A DNA stretch of 64,000 bases. It comes from Luteipulveratus flavus (GTDB taxonomy: Bacteria; Actinomycetota; Actinomycetes; Actinomycetales; Dermatophilaceae). The notes below the pieces were generated by a model that saw only the letters and a program-made list of their open reading frames with translations, was not told the origin of the DNA and searched no databases. The stretch's first letter is position 1. Every line of letters begins with the position of its first letter. Position numbers and translations under genes: made by a program. Where the stretch lies: assembly GCF_029080175.1 (NCBI RefSeq), contig NZ_JARFJC010000017.1. The stretch is one strand, 5' to 3'. This document shows positions 24,103-32,420 of the stretch, piece after piece.

Positions 24103-25386
24103 ATGACCACTCGCGACGTCGTCATCGTCGGCGGCAACCGCATCCCGTTCGCTCGCTCCGGCGGGAAGTACCTCAAGGCCTCCAACCAGGACATGCTCAC
24201 CGCGACGATCGACGGCCTGGTGGCCCGCTTCGGTCTGCAGGGTGAGCGGCTGGGCGAGGTCGCCGCGGGCGCGGTGATCAAGCACGCCCGCGACTTCAAC
24301 CTGACCCGGGAAGCCGTGCTCGGCTCGCACCTGGCGCCGCAGACCCCGGCGTACGACGTGCAGCAGGCGTGCGGCACCGGTCTGGAGACGGCGATCCTGG
24401 TCGCCAACAAGATCGCCCTCGGGCAGATCGAGGCCGGCATCGCCGCGGGCACCGACACCACCAGCGACGCGCCGCTCGCCGTGAACGACGACCTGCGCCG
24501 CACGCTGATGGAGCTCAACTACGCCAAGACGCCGCAGCAGCGGCTCAAGGCCCTCACCAAGGTCCGCCCGAACCAGCTGGCGCCCGAGCAGCCGCAGAAC
24601 TCCGAGCCGCGCACCGGGCTGTCGATGGGCGAGCACATGGCCCTCACCGCCAAGGAGTGGGGCATCACCCGCGAGGCGCAGGACGAGCTGACCCTGCGCA
24701 GCCACAGCAACCTCGCCGCCGCGTACGACCGCGGGTTCTTCGACGACCTGGTGACGCCGTACCTCGGTCTCACCCGCGACCAGAACCTGCGCGCCGACAC
24801 CTCGCTGGAGAAGCTCGCGAAGCTCAAGCCGGCGTACGACAAGGGCAACCCGGACGCGACCATGACGGCCGGCAACTCCACGCCGCTGACCGACGGCGCC
24901 TCCGCCGTCCTGCTCAGCACCAGGGAGTGGGCCGCCGAGCGCAACCTGCCCGTCCTGGCCCGGTTCGTCGACGCCGAGACCGCGGCGGTCGACTACGTGC
25001 ACGGCGAGGAGGGCCTGCTGATGGCCCCGGCGTACGCCGTGCCGCGCCTGCTCGCCCGCAACGGCCTCTCCCTGCAGGACTTCGACTACTACGAGATCCA
25101 CGAGGCGTTCGCCTCGACGGTGCTCTCGACCCTCGCCGCCTGGGAGAGCGAGGAGTTCTGCAAGGGCCGGCTCGGTCTCGACGCGCCGCTGGGCTCGATC
25201 GACCGCAGCCGGCTCAACGTCAACGGCTCGTCCCTCGCGGCGGGCCACCCGTTCGCGGCCACCGGTGGCCGCATCGTCGCCTCGCTGGCCAAGCAGCTGC
25301 ACGAGAAGGGCTCGGGCCGCGGCCTGATCTCCATCTGTGCGGCCGGCGGCCAGGGTGTCGTCGCGATCCTGGAGGCAACGAAGTGA
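24103..25386 (+). CDS. Acetyl-CoA C-acyltransferase (thiolase, FadA/FadI type)
   Basis: 427-aa thiolase that cleaves 3-oxoacyl-CoA, releasing acetyl-CoA. The acylated Cys90 is in QQACGTG. The activating motifs are IHEAFA, GHPFAATG (His382) and ICAAGGQG (Cys412). GCAGGAG precedes the ATG at 24103. The long open frame upstream runs antisense to the TetR gene and is not used. Its stop overlaps the GTG of the FabG4-like gene. With FabG4, MaoC and the divergent acyl-CoA oxidase it completes a full oxidation spiral. Confidence 0.93.
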   Translation: MTTRDVVIVGGNRIPFARSGGKYLKASNQDMLTATIDGLVARFGLQGERLGEVAAGAVIKHARDFNLTREAVLGSHLAPQTPAYDVQQACGTGLETAILVANKIALGQIEAGIAAGTDTTSDAPLAVNDDLRRTLMELNYAKTPQQRLKALTKVRPNQLAPEQPQNSEPRTGLSMGEHMALTAKEWGITREAQDELTLRSHSNLAAAYDRGFFDDLVTPYLGLTRDQNLRADTSLEKLAKLKPAYDKGNPDATMTAGNSTPLTDGASAVLLSTREWAAERNLPVLARFVDAETAAVDYVHGEEGLLMAPAYAVPRLLARNGLSLQDFDYYEIHEAFASTVLSTLAAWESEEFCKGRLGLDAPLGSIDRSRLNVNGSSLAAGHPFAATGGRIVASLAKQLHEKGSGRGLISICAAGGQGVVAILEATK

Positions 25387-26747
25387 CCGACACGCTCACC
25401 AAGCTCACCAACCAGGGCCTCGGCAAGACCGTCGCCGTCAAGCTCGGCCTGCCGCGTCCCGCGCTCCTGCGCCGGTACGCCGAGGGCCAGGACCTCCTCG
25501 ACGGTCCGGCCGCCGTCGGCTCGATCGGCGACGGCCCGGTCGCCGCGTCCGCCACGGCGATCATCGCGGCCTCCGGTGCGAATGTCGTTGCGGCGACTGC
25601 GGACTCGACATACGCGGACAAGCTCGCGGCGGTCGTGTACGACGCGTCCGGCGCGCGCACGCTCGACCAGCTGGAGGCGCTCCGGGCCACGCTCGGCCCG
25701 GCGGTCAAGGCGCTCGGCAAGAACGGCCGCGTGATCGTGATCGGCACCCCGCCCGCCGAGCTCGACGACCCCGAGGCAGCGGCGACCCAGCAGGCGCTGG
25801 AGGGCATCACCCGCTCGATCGGCAAGGAGCTGCGGGCCGGCGGCACCGCGAACCTGCTGTGGGTGGCGGGGGAGGCCCAGGGCGACTCGGCCGTGCTCGC
25901 CGCGCCGCTGCGGTTCTTCCTCTCCAGCCGCTCGGCGTACGTCTCGGGTCAGCCGGTTCTCGTGCGCGAGGGCGAGATCCCCGACGTCGACGACTGGCAC
26001 CACCCGCTCGCCGGCGAGGTCGCCGTCATCACCGGTGCCGCGCGCGGCATCGGCGCCGAGATCGCGAAGGTGTTCGCCCGGGCCGGCGCGAAGGTCATCG
26101 TGGTGGACATCCCGGCGGCGGGGGAGTCGCTCGCCAAGGTCGCCAACGGCATCGGCGCCACCGCACTCCAGCTGGACGTGACCGCCGCCGACGCCGGTGA
26201 GCGGATCGCGGCCGCTGTCGCCCAGGTCGGAGACAGGCTGGACGTCATCGTCCACAACGCCGGCATCACCCGCGACAAGATGTTCGTCAACACCGACGAG
26301 TCCCGTTGGGGCAGCGTCCTGGACGTGAACCTGCAGTCCCAGCTGCGGATGAACAAGGTCCTCCTCGACCCGAGCGTCGCCGGCGGCCTGCGGGACGGCG
26401 GACGCATCGTCAGCGTCGCCTCGATCAGCGGCATCGGCGGCAACCGCGGTCAGTCCAACTACGCCGCGTCCAAGGCCGGCGTCATCGGGCTGGTGCGCTC
26501 GCTGTCGCAGGAGCTCGCCGACCGGCGCATCACCGTCAACGCCGTCGCTCCCGGGTTCATCGAGACCGAGATGACCGCGAAGATCCCACTGGCCACCCGC
26601 GAGGTCGGCCGCCGGCTGAACTCCCTCCTGCAGGGCGGGCAGCCGGTGGACGTCGGCGAGGCGATCGCGTTCTTCGCCGAGCCGGGCAGTGCGGGCGTCA
26701 CCGGCCAGGTGCTGCGGGTCTGCGGTCAGAGCCAGCTCGGGGCCTGA
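25383..26747 (+). CDS. fabG4: High-molecular-weight 3-oxoacyl reductase (FabG4 type)
   Basis: 454-aa SDR of the FabG4 class, which has an extra N-terminal flavodoxin-like domain of about 210 residues before the catalytic SDR domain. The latter shows TGAARGIG, HNAGITRDKMF, YAASKAG and the FIETEM loop. FabG4 proteins are NADH-dependent 3-oxoacyl-CoA reductases or 3-hydroxyacyl-CoA dehydrogenases. The start GTG at 25383 overlaps the thiolase stop (GTGA). The order thiolase-FabG4-MaoC is a familiar actinobacterial arrangement. Confidence 0.92.
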   Translation: MTDTLTKLTNQGLGKTVAVKLGLPRPALLRRYAEGQDLLDGPAAVGSIGDGPVAASATAIIAASGANVVAATADSTYADKLAAVVYDASGARTLDQLEALRATLGPAVKALGKNGRVIVIGTPPAELDDPEAAATQQALEGITRSIGKELRAGGTANLLWVAGEAQGDSAVLAAPLRFFLSSRSAYVSGQPVLVREGEIPDVDDWHHPLAGEVAVITGAARGIGAEIAKVFARAGAKVIVVDIPAAGESLAKVANGIGATALQLDVTAADAGERIAAAVAQVGDRLDVIVHNAGITRDKMFVNTDESRWGSVLDVNLQSQLRMNKVLLDPSVAGGLRDGGRIVSVASISGIGGNRGQSNYAASKAGVIGLVRSLSQELADRRITVNAVAPGFIETEMTAKIPLATREVGRRLNSLLQGGQPVDVGEAIAFFAEPGSAGVTGQVLRVCGQSQLGA

Positions 26748-26749
26748 CC

Positions 26750-27619
26750 ATGCCTTCGAACCGCACGATCGAGGTCTCCTCGGAGCCGCGCCTGGCGCCG
26801 GTGTTCCTCAAGGCGGTCGCGATGTCGCGGCTGCGGTCGGGCACCGCCCTGCCGCGGCTGGACGTCGTCCGCCGGGACATCCGGGTCGACGCCGACCGGC
26901 TGGCCGCGTACGCCCACCTCACCGGGTTCCCGCTGCGCAACGAGCTGCCGTCCACGTACCTGCACAACCTGTCGTTCCCGCTGCAGGTGACGTTGTTCGC
27001 GGACCGGTCCTACCCGTATCCGCTGACCGGCAGCGTGCACCTGAGCAACCGGATCACCCAGCACCGCCCGGTCCTGCTGGACGAGCCGGTCACGCTGACC
27101 GTGCGGACGGCGAACGCGCGCCCGCACCGTCGCGGCGCGCTCGCGGACGTCATCGGTGAGGGCCGGGTCGGTGACGACCTGGTCTGGGAGGGTGTGAGCA
27201 CCTACCTCTACCGCGGGCAGCAGGCGGACGGCACCCCGGAGCCGCAGGCCGACGAGGGCGATGCCGTCGACGGCTCCGGCGCCCTGTGGCGGCTGCCCGG
27301 CGACCTCGGGCGCCGGTTCGCGGACGTGAGCGGGGACGTCAACCCGATCCACCTGAACCCGCTCGCGGCGAAGGCGCTGGGCTTCCCGACGACGATCGCG
27401 CACGGGGCGTGGAGCATGGCCCGGATGCTCGGAGCACTGGAGAACCGGCTGCCGGACGCGTACTCCTACGACGTGTCGTTCCGCAAGCCGGTGCTGATCC
27501 CGTCGACCGTACGGTTCGTCGCGAGGCGGGACGCCGGAACCGGTCAGGTCGCGCTCGCGCTGCGCAACCACCAGAAGGGCACCGAGCACGCCCGAGGCAC
27601 GATCACGCCGCTGGACTGA
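26750..27619 (+). CDS. MaoC-like dehydratase, double hot-dog type
   Basis: 289-aa protein with two hot-dog regions; the C-terminal one carries the hydratase signature FADVSGDVNPIHLN and TIAHGAWSMARM. The N-terminal half (YLHNLSFPLQVTLFADRSYPYP) is the non-catalytic repeat. These proteins hydrate enoyl-CoA to (R)-3-hydroxyacyl-CoA. The ATG is two bases after the FabG4 stop, so it is the last gene of the operon. A strong stem-loop follows at 27630. Confidence 0.88.
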   Translation: MPSNRTIEVSSEPRLAPVFLKAVAMSRLRSGTALPRLDVVRRDIRVDADRLAAYAHLTGFPLRNELPSTYLHNLSFPLQVTLFADRSYPYPLTGSVHLSNRITQHRPVLLDEPVTLTVRTANARPHRRGALADVIGEGRVGDDLVWEGVSTYLYRGQQADGTPEPQADEGDAVDGSGALWRLPGDLGRRFADVSGDVNPIHLNPLAAKALGFPTTIAHGAWSMARMLGALENRLPDAYSYDVSFRKPVLIPSTVRFVARRDAGTGQVALALRNHQKGTEHARGTITPLD

Positions 27620-27629
27620 CCGACGCGGA

Positions 27630-27663
27630 GCATCCCGCCACAGGACGACCTGTGGCGGGATGC
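27630..27663. terminator. Bidirectional terminator hairpin
   Basis: A perfect 15-bp stem, GCATCCCGCCACAGG (27630-27644) with CCTGTGGCGGGATGC (27649-27663), closes an ACGA loop. It lies between the convergent MaoC and aldo/keto reductase genes. Confidence 0.85.
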
Positions 27664-27670
27664 GGCGCGC

Positions 27671-28624
27671 TCAGGCGGCGCTGCGCTCGTCGCGGGGCCG
27701 ACGTCGCAGGGCGGGCCTGGTGACGGCCGGCGGCTGGTAGGCCATGTCCAGTGGTGACACCTCGGTCCCGGGCGGCACGATCTCGTCGATCGCGTCGAGC
27801 ACGTCCTCCTCGAGCGCGACATCGAGCCCGGCCAGCACGTCCTCCAGCTGCTCCATCGTGCGCGGCCCCATGATCGCGCTCGTGACATCGGGGTGGGTGA
27901 TCGCGAACGCCATCGACAGGTGGGTGAGCGACAGGCCGGCCTTGTCGGCCAGCACGATCAGCTGCTCCACGGCGTCCAACCTCCGTTCGTCCCGCATGAA
28001 GCCGAACCCGAACCCCGCCCGGTGGGTGTCGTTGGCCCCGCCCTTGCGGTAGCGGCCGGTGAGCATGCCGCCGGCGAGCGGGCTGTAGACGAGGGTTCCG
28101 ACGCCGAAGTCGTGGCAGACCGGCAGCACCTCCCGCTCGATGGTGCGGCTGAGGATCGAGTACGTCGGCTGCTCGGTGCGGAACCGCTCGAGCCCGCGCC
28201 GCTCCGACACCCACTGGGCGCGGACGAGGTCGGACGCGGGGAAGGTGGAGGTGCCGATCGCGCGGACCTTTCCGGCGCGGACGAGGTCGGTGAGCGCCGA
28301 GAGCGTCTCCTCGATGTCGACGCCCGGGTCCGGGCGGTGCACCTGGTAGAGGTCGATGTGGTCGGTCTGCAGGCGGCGCAGGGAGCCCTCGACGGCGCGC
28401 ATGACCCAGCGCCGCGAGTTGCCCCGCATGTTCGGGTCCTCACCCATGGGCAGGTGGAACTTCGTGGCGAGGACGACGTCGTCACGGCGGCCCTGCAGCG
28501 CCCTGCCGACGATCTCCTCCGACTCGCCGGTCGCGTACGCGTCGGCGGTGTCGACGAGGTTGACGCCCGCGTCGAGTGCTCGATGGATGATCCGCACGGA
28601 GTCGGCGTGATCGCCGTTGCCCAT
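27671..28624 (-). pseudogene. Aldo/keto reductase lacking its N-terminus
   Basis: 317 aa from the ATG at 28624. The family pattern is clear from GNGDHADSVRIIHRALD onward: DTADAYATGESEE with the catalytic Asp and Tyr, LATKFH with Lys, YQVHRPD with His, and SPLAGGMLTGRY. Normal members have about 25-30 residues before this point, containing the LGxxGxxVS and LGxMxFG strands. Here homology stops exactly at the ATG, and upstream sequence is the TetR gene on the other strand. The missing first barrel strand probably makes the protein unstable, although a shortened protein could still be made. A deletion that joined the two genes is the best explanation. Confidence 0.7.
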
Positions 28625-29186
28625 CCGGTTGCCCGAACGACGCGTACGCGCCGACGCGCAGCGCAGCCTCGACGCGACTCTGGAGGCGGCCAAGAAGGTG
28701 TTCGCCAGAGACGGCGTCGACGCCCCCGTGCGAGTGGTCGCACGCGAGGCCGGCGTCGGTGTCGCGACGCTCTACCGGCACTTCCCGCAGCGCGCAGACC
28801 TCGTGGCGGCCGTCTTCCGGCGGGAGGTCGACGCGACGGCCGTCGCTGCCGAGGAGCTGGCCGCCACCCTGCCGCCGTTCGAGGCGCTCGTGGCGTGGCT
28901 GCGTCGCTACACCGCGTTCATCGCCACGAAGCAGGGCCTGTCCGCGGCCCTGCACTCCAGTGATCCGGCCTTCGCGCCGCTCCCGGCGTACTTCTCCGGG
29001 CACCTCGGCCCTCCTCTCGCGACCCTCCTCGACGCCGCGGTCGACGCGGGCGAGGCCAGGCCGGGAGTGGACGCGGACGAGCTCCTCGCCGCCGTCGCCA
29101 ACCTCGCGCACGCGTCGGGCTCGCTCTCGTCGGTGTCCATGGTCGATCTGCTCATCGACGGGCTTCGGGTCGACGGCTCGGCGTGA
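28617..29186 (+). CDS. TetR-family regulator with doubtful start
   Basis: About 189 aa. The TetR helix-turn-helix is clear (LDATLEAAKKVFARDGVDAP, VAREAGVGVATLYRHF), and the C-terminal domain matches TetR proteins usually found beside aldo/keto reductase genes. Only TTG codons (28617, 28632) are available as starts, and no ribosome site or promoter space exists. The 5' end overlaps the start of the truncated reductase on the other strand. It may have lost its original promoter and start in the same deletion. It could be a non-expressed remnant. Confidence 0.65.
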   Translation: MPIRLPERRVRADAQRSLDATLEAAKKVFARDGVDAPVRVVAREAGVGVATLYRHFPQRADLVAAVFRREVDATAVAAEELAATLPPFEALVAWLRRYTAFIATKQGLSAALHSSDPAFAPLPAYFSGHLGPPLATLLDAAVDAGEARPGVDADELLAAVANLAHASGSLSSVSMVDLLIDGLRVDGSA

Positions 29187-29231
29187 TCAAAGCGGTGGCC
29201 GGCCCGCGTCGGCCCCTGGGAGAGTCCTCGG

Positions 29232-29846
29232 ATGAACGAGACTGCTGCCAAGGACGTCCTGCACCGGTACCTGCGCGAGGCCAGCGGTGCCGTCCTGTGG
29301 AAGGTGGACGGGATCTCCGAGTACGACGCCCGCCGCCCGCTCACCCCCACCGGCACCAACCTGCTCGGGCTGGTCAAGCACCTGTCGATCGTGGAGGCGT
29401 ACTACCTCGGCACGAGCTTCGAGCGGCCCTTCGCCGAGCACCTGCCGTGGTGGGACGACGACCAGGACCCGCAGTCGGACGCGTGGGCGACCGAGGACGA
29501 GACGCGCGAGCAGATCGTCGATCTCTACCGCCGGGTGAACGCCCACGCCGACGCGACGATCGAGGCGCTGGACCTGGACGCGCCCGGACTGGTGCCCTGG
29601 TGGGGGGACTCTCGGCACGTGACGCTGCACCAGATGCTCGTGCACGTGATCGCCGAGTCGAACCGGCACACGGGGCACGTCGACATCCTGCGCGAGCAGG
29701 TCGACGGGGCCACCGGGATGAGCGCCGACAGCTCCAACCTGCCCGACTACGACGCCACGCGCTGGGCCGCCTACCGAGAGCGGCTGGAGCAGGTGGCGCA
29801 GGCGGCCGACCCGGCGGGCGCCGGTCCGCAGTCGCCGATTTCGTGA
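29232..29846 (+). CDS. DinB-superfamily (DUF664) protein
   Basis: 204-aa four-helix protein of the DinB / YfiT / mycothiol-S-transferase superfamily. Candidate metal ligands are His in LVKHLSIVEAYY and the pair in ESNRHTGHVD. Such proteins often carry thiol transfers using mycothiol in actinobacteria, but the substrate is open. GGGAGAG precedes the ATG at 29232. A short hairpin (29833-29852) spans the stop codon. Confidence 0.8.
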   Translation: MNETAAKDVLHRYLREASGAVLWKVDGISEYDARRPLTPTGTNLLGLVKHLSIVEAYYLGTSFERPFAEHLPWWDDDQDPQSDAWATEDETREQIVDLYRRVNAHADATIEALDLDAPGLVPWWGDSRHVTLHQMLVHVIAESNRHTGHVDILREQVDGATGMSADSSNLPDYDATRWAAYRERLEQVAQAADPAGAGPQSPIS

Positions 29847-29852
29847 TCGGCG
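29833..29852. terminator. Small hairpin at the stop codon of the DinB gene
   Basis: CGCCGAT (29833-29839) pairs with ATCGGCG (29846-29852) across a 6-nt loop. It has no U tract, so it is a weak terminator candidate. Confidence 0.35.
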
Positions 29853-29930
29853 CGCAGTACGTGTAATCTCGTCGCTGCGCTGCTGGGAGGCGTGGCCGGT
29901 CGGTCACGTGCTCTGCGAGCAGGTCAGCAG

Positions 29931-30003
29931 GCCCCTATAGCTCAGTCGGTAGAGCGTCTCCATGGTAAGGAGAAGGTCAACGGTTCGATTCCGTTTGGGG
30001 GCT
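29931..30003 (+). tRNA. tRNA-Thr (GGT anticodon)
   Basis: The acceptor strand GCCCCTA pairs with the 3' strand TGGGGGC, including one G-U pair. The anticodon arm is TCTCC-ATGGTAA-GGAGA with anticodon GGU, and the T arm contains GGTTCGATTCC. CCA is not encoded. A possible -10 TAATCT lies at 29864-29869. The 356-bp gap between the DinB gene and rpmG holds this tRNA, the following tRNA-Met and otherwise nothing I can recognise. Confidence 0.95.
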
Positions 30004-30052
30004 CTGGTTGAGAGCCGGCCCGCCCGACGAGGTGGTTGGCCATCAGCCCTAC

Positions 30053-30129
30053 GGCGGGGTAGCTCAGCTGGTTAGAGCGCACGACTCATAATCGTGAGGT
30101 CGCGGGATCGAGCCCCGCTCCCGCTACCA
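30053..30129 (+). tRNA. tRNA-Met (CAT anticodon)
   Basis: The acceptor GGCGGGG pairs with TCCCGCT with G-U pairs at both ends. The D arm is GCTCAGCTGGTTAGAGC. The anticodon arm CACGA-CTCATAA-TCGTG gives CAU, and CCA is encoded at the 3' end. Its place before rpmG matches the thrT-metT-rpmG order of mycobacteria, which supports elongator Met over tRNA-Ile2. Confidence 0.93.
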
Positions 30130-30201
30130 AGTCAGACACCGCAGGACCGGTCCGGGTAGCCGAGCTGGACCGAGACGAACTTCCGAGAGCAGGTTGCCCC
30201 G

Positions 30202-30372
30202 ATGGCTAGCAAGAGCGCAGACGTCCGCCCCAAGATCACCATGGCGTGCACGGAGTGCAAGGAGCGCAACTACATCACCAAGAAGAACCGGCGTAACGAC
30301 CCCGACCGGCTCGAGCTGGCGAAGTTCTGCCCGCGCTGCAGCAAGCACACCGCGCACCGCGAGACCCGCTGA
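30202..30372 (+). CDS. rpmG: 50S ribosomal protein L33, zinc-binding form
   Basis: 56-aa ribosomal protein starting MASKSADVRPKITMACTEC. It has the two CxxC pairs of the zinc-containing C+ type (CTEC and CPRC), with KKNRRNDPDRLELAKF between them. The zinc-free paralogue would be elsewhere in the genome. It follows tRNA-Met and is terminated by a good hairpin, so it is probably transcribed with the tRNAs. Confidence 0.96.
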   Translation: MASKSADVRPKITMACTECKERNYITKKNRRNDPDRLELAKFCPRCSKHTAHRETR

Positions 30373-30403
30373 GTCCACGCACTCGCGTCTCTCCTCGCGT
30401 GAA

Positions 30404-30430
30404 GCCGCTCGGTCCGACGGACCGGGCGGC
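30404..30430 (+). terminator. rpmG terminator
   Basis: GCCGCTCGGTCC (30404-30415) pairs with GGACCGGGCGGC (30419-30430), with one T-G pair and a 3-nt loop, followed by CTTTCG. This is a conventional GC-rich hairpin with a short T run. Confidence 0.82.
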
Positions 30431-30451
30431 CTTTCGCATGTCGGGGCCCTC

Positions 30452-30457
30452 TAGGCT
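30452..30457 (+). promoter_or_regulatory. Candidate -10 element (TAGGCT) for hadA
   Basis: TAGGCT ends six bases before the GTG at 30464 and follows the rpmG terminator. It predicts a leaderless hadA-hadB-murB transcript. Confidence 0.45.
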
Positions 30458-30463
30458 GCTCGG

Positions 30464-30910
30464 GTGCCTGTGAACGCTGAGGTGGAGGGACGCACCTACC
30501 CACCGACCCCGCCGTACGTCGTCTCCCGCGCGAAGATCCGCGAGCTCGCCGAGGCCGTCGGCGCGACGGATCCGGTCCACACCGACCTCGAGGCCGCCCG
30601 GTCCAAGGGCTACGCCGACGTCGTCGCCCCACCGACGTTCCTGGTGAGCGTCGCGCAGCAGGGCGAGGCCCAGGCGATCCTGGACCCCGAGGCCGGCATC
30701 GACTTCTCCCGCCTCGTCCACGGCGAGCAGCGGTTCGTCCACCACCGCCCGGCGGTGGCGGGTGACGAGATCACCGCGACCACCCGCATCGACCGGGTCC
30801 GGCAGGCGGGCGGCCACTCGATGGTCACCATGGTCACCGAGATCGCCGACGGGCAGGCCGCGCCGCTGTGCACGGCCACGTCGGTGGTCGTCATCCGAGG
30901 GGGCGAGTGA
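30464..30910 (+). CDS. hadA: MaoC-like dehydratase subunit HadA
   Basis: 148-aa hot-dog protein of the FAS1-type N-terminal MaoC family, the non-catalytic HadA/HadC partner. It begins with EGRTYPPTPPYVVSRAKI and has HTDLEAARSKGYADVVAPPTF. In mycobacteria HadA pairs with HadB to dehydrate 3-hydroxyacyl-ACP in type II fatty-acid elongation. It follows rpmG as in mycobacteria. The stop overlaps the hadB ATG by one base, which supports subunit pairing. An organism without mycolic acids would use it for a different acyl chain. Confidence 0.9.
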   Translation: MPVNAEVEGRTYPPTPPYVVSRAKIRELAEAVGATDPVHTDLEAARSKGYADVVAPPTFLVSVAQQGEAQAILDPEAGIDFSRLVHGEQRFVHHRPAVAGDEITATTRIDRVRQAGGHSMVTMVTEIADGQAAPLCTATSVVVIRGGE

Positions 30911-31326
30911 TGACCCTGGCCAGCGTCGAGGTCGGCCAGCAGCTGCCGCCCCGTACGGTCCACGTCGAGCGCTCCTCGCTCGTCCGGTACGCCGGTGCGA
31001 GCGGCGACTTCAACCCCATCCACTGGGACGAGCGGTTCGCGACCGCGGTCGGTCTGCCCGACGTCATCGCCCACGGGATGTTCACCATGGGTGCCGCCGT
31101 CCAGGTGGTCGTCGACTGGCTCGGCGACGCCGGCAAGGTGCTGGAGTACGCCGTCCGGTTCAGCGCGCCGGTACCCGTCCCGCACGACGGCGGCGCCGAG
31201 ATCGAGGTGAGCGCGGTCGTGAAGTCGGTCGACGCGCCGGCCCGGCGCGCGGTCGTCGAGATCACCGCGACCCACGGGGGCGCCAAGGTGCTCACCCGCG
31301 CGCTCGCGACCGTGGCGACCGACTGA
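30910..31326 (+). CDS. hadB: MaoC-like dehydratase catalytic subunit HadB
   Basis: 138-aa hot-dog protein with the catalytic hydratase motif YAGASGDFNPIHWDE, with Asp and His, and VIAHGMFTMG. It is the active partner of HadA. The ATG at 30910 shares a base with the hadA stop, and the hadB stop shares a base with the murB ATG. There is no hadC; in mycobacteria that gene follows hadB. Confidence 0.9.
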   Translation: MTLASVEVGQQLPPRTVHVERSSLVRYAGASGDFNPIHWDERFATAVGLPDVIAHGMFTMGAAVQVVVDWLGDAGKVLEYAVRFSAPVPVPHDGGAEIEVSAVVKSVDAPARRAVVEITATHGGAKVLTRALATVATD

Positions 31327-32396
31327 TGCGCGAGGCTGCCGGGGCGCCGCTGGCGCCGTTCACCACCATGCGCGTCGGTGGTCCCGCCGCCCGCATCGTC
31401 GAGGTTTCCACCACCGATGAGCTGGTCGATGCCGTCCGCGAGGTCGACGACGCCGACGAGTCGCTGCTGGTCGTGTCCGGCGGTTCGAACCTGGTCATCA
31501 GCGACGACGGCTTCGACGGCACGGTGGTCCTGGTCCGGACCAGCGGCGTCACGGTCGAGTCGTCCGACGACTGCGGCGGCGCGATGGTCCGGGTCGCCGC
31601 GGGGGAGGACTGGGACGGTTTCGTCGCGCGCACGGTGGCCGAGGGGTGGTCCGGGGTCGAGTGCCTGTCCGGCATCCCGGGCCTCGCCGGTGCGACCCCG
31701 GTCCAGAACGTCGGTGCGTACGGCCAGGAGGTCGCCCAGACCATCGCCTCGGTGCGCGTGTACGACCGGCGCGAGCAGCAGGTCCGCACGTTCTCCAACG
31801 AGGAGTGCCGCTTCACCTACCGCCACTCGCGGTTCAAGGGCACCGACCAGTACGTCGTGCTGGACGTGCTCTTCCAGCTGCACCTCACCGACCGGTCGCA
31901 GCCGCTGGCGTACGCCGACCTCGCGCGCCAGCTCGGCGTCGAGCAGGGCGAGCGCGTGCCGCTCGGCGACGCCCGGGACGGCGTCGTGGCCCAGCGCCGC
32001 AAGCGGGGCATGGTCCTGGACGAGGCCGACCACGACACCTGGTCGTGCGGGTCCTTCTTCACCAACCCGATGCTGAGCGCCGCCGACTTCGAGGTGCTGC
32101 GCCGCCAGGCCGCCGACCACCTCGGCGACGGCGTGACGCCCCCGGAGTTCCCGGGTGACGGCGGCCGGCTCAAGACCAGCGCCGCGTGGCTGATCGACAA
32201 GGCCGGCTTCACCAAGGGGTACGGCCTGCCCGGCCCGGCCGCCCTGTCGACCAAGCACACGCTCGCGGTGACCAACCGCGGCGACGCGACGGCCGCCGAC
32301 GTGGCCCGCCTGGCACGGGAGGTCCGCGACGGCGTGCAGGACGCGTTCGGCGTCCGGCTGGTCAACGAGCCGGTGTTCGTCGGCCACGAGCTCTGA
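31326..32396 (+). CDS. murB: UDP-N-acetylenolpyruvoylglucosamine reductase
   Basis: 356-aa FAD enzyme making UDP-N-acetylmuramate with NADPH, the second committed step of peptidoglycan synthesis. The FAD-binding region is TTMRVGGPA and VSGGSNLVISD. PVQNVGAYGQE and SCGSFFTNP, with the catalytic Ser, identify a type I MurB, and VNEPVFVGHEL ends it. The ATG overlaps the hadB stop. Coupling of a wall enzyme to a lipid dehydratase pair suggests coordinated envelope growth. The frame extends upstream inside hadAB but is not used there. Confidence 0.95.
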   Translation: MREAAGAPLAPFTTMRVGGPAARIVEVSTTDELVDAVREVDDADESLLVVSGGSNLVISDDGFDGTVVLVRTSGVTVESSDDCGGAMVRVAAGEDWDGFVARTVAEGWSGVECLSGIPGLAGATPVQNVGAYGQEVAQTIASVRVYDRREQQVRTFSNEECRFTYRHSRFKGTDQYVVLDVLFQLHLTDRSQPLAYADLARQLGVEQGERVPLGDARDGVVAQRRKRGMVLDEADHDTWSCGSFFTNPMLSAADFEVLRRQAADHLGDGVTPPEFPGDGGRLKTSAAWLIDKAGFTKGYGLPGPAALSTKHTLAVTNRGDATAADVARLAREVRDGVQDAFGVRLVNEPVFVGHEL

Positions 32397-32420
32397 GCCT
32401 CGGCCCGCGCCTCGGGCGGG

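Noticed and set aside
32397..32420. Terminator between murB and adenosine deaminase
   Set aside because: A few GC pairs can form but no convincing stem-loop fits in the 24-bp gap.
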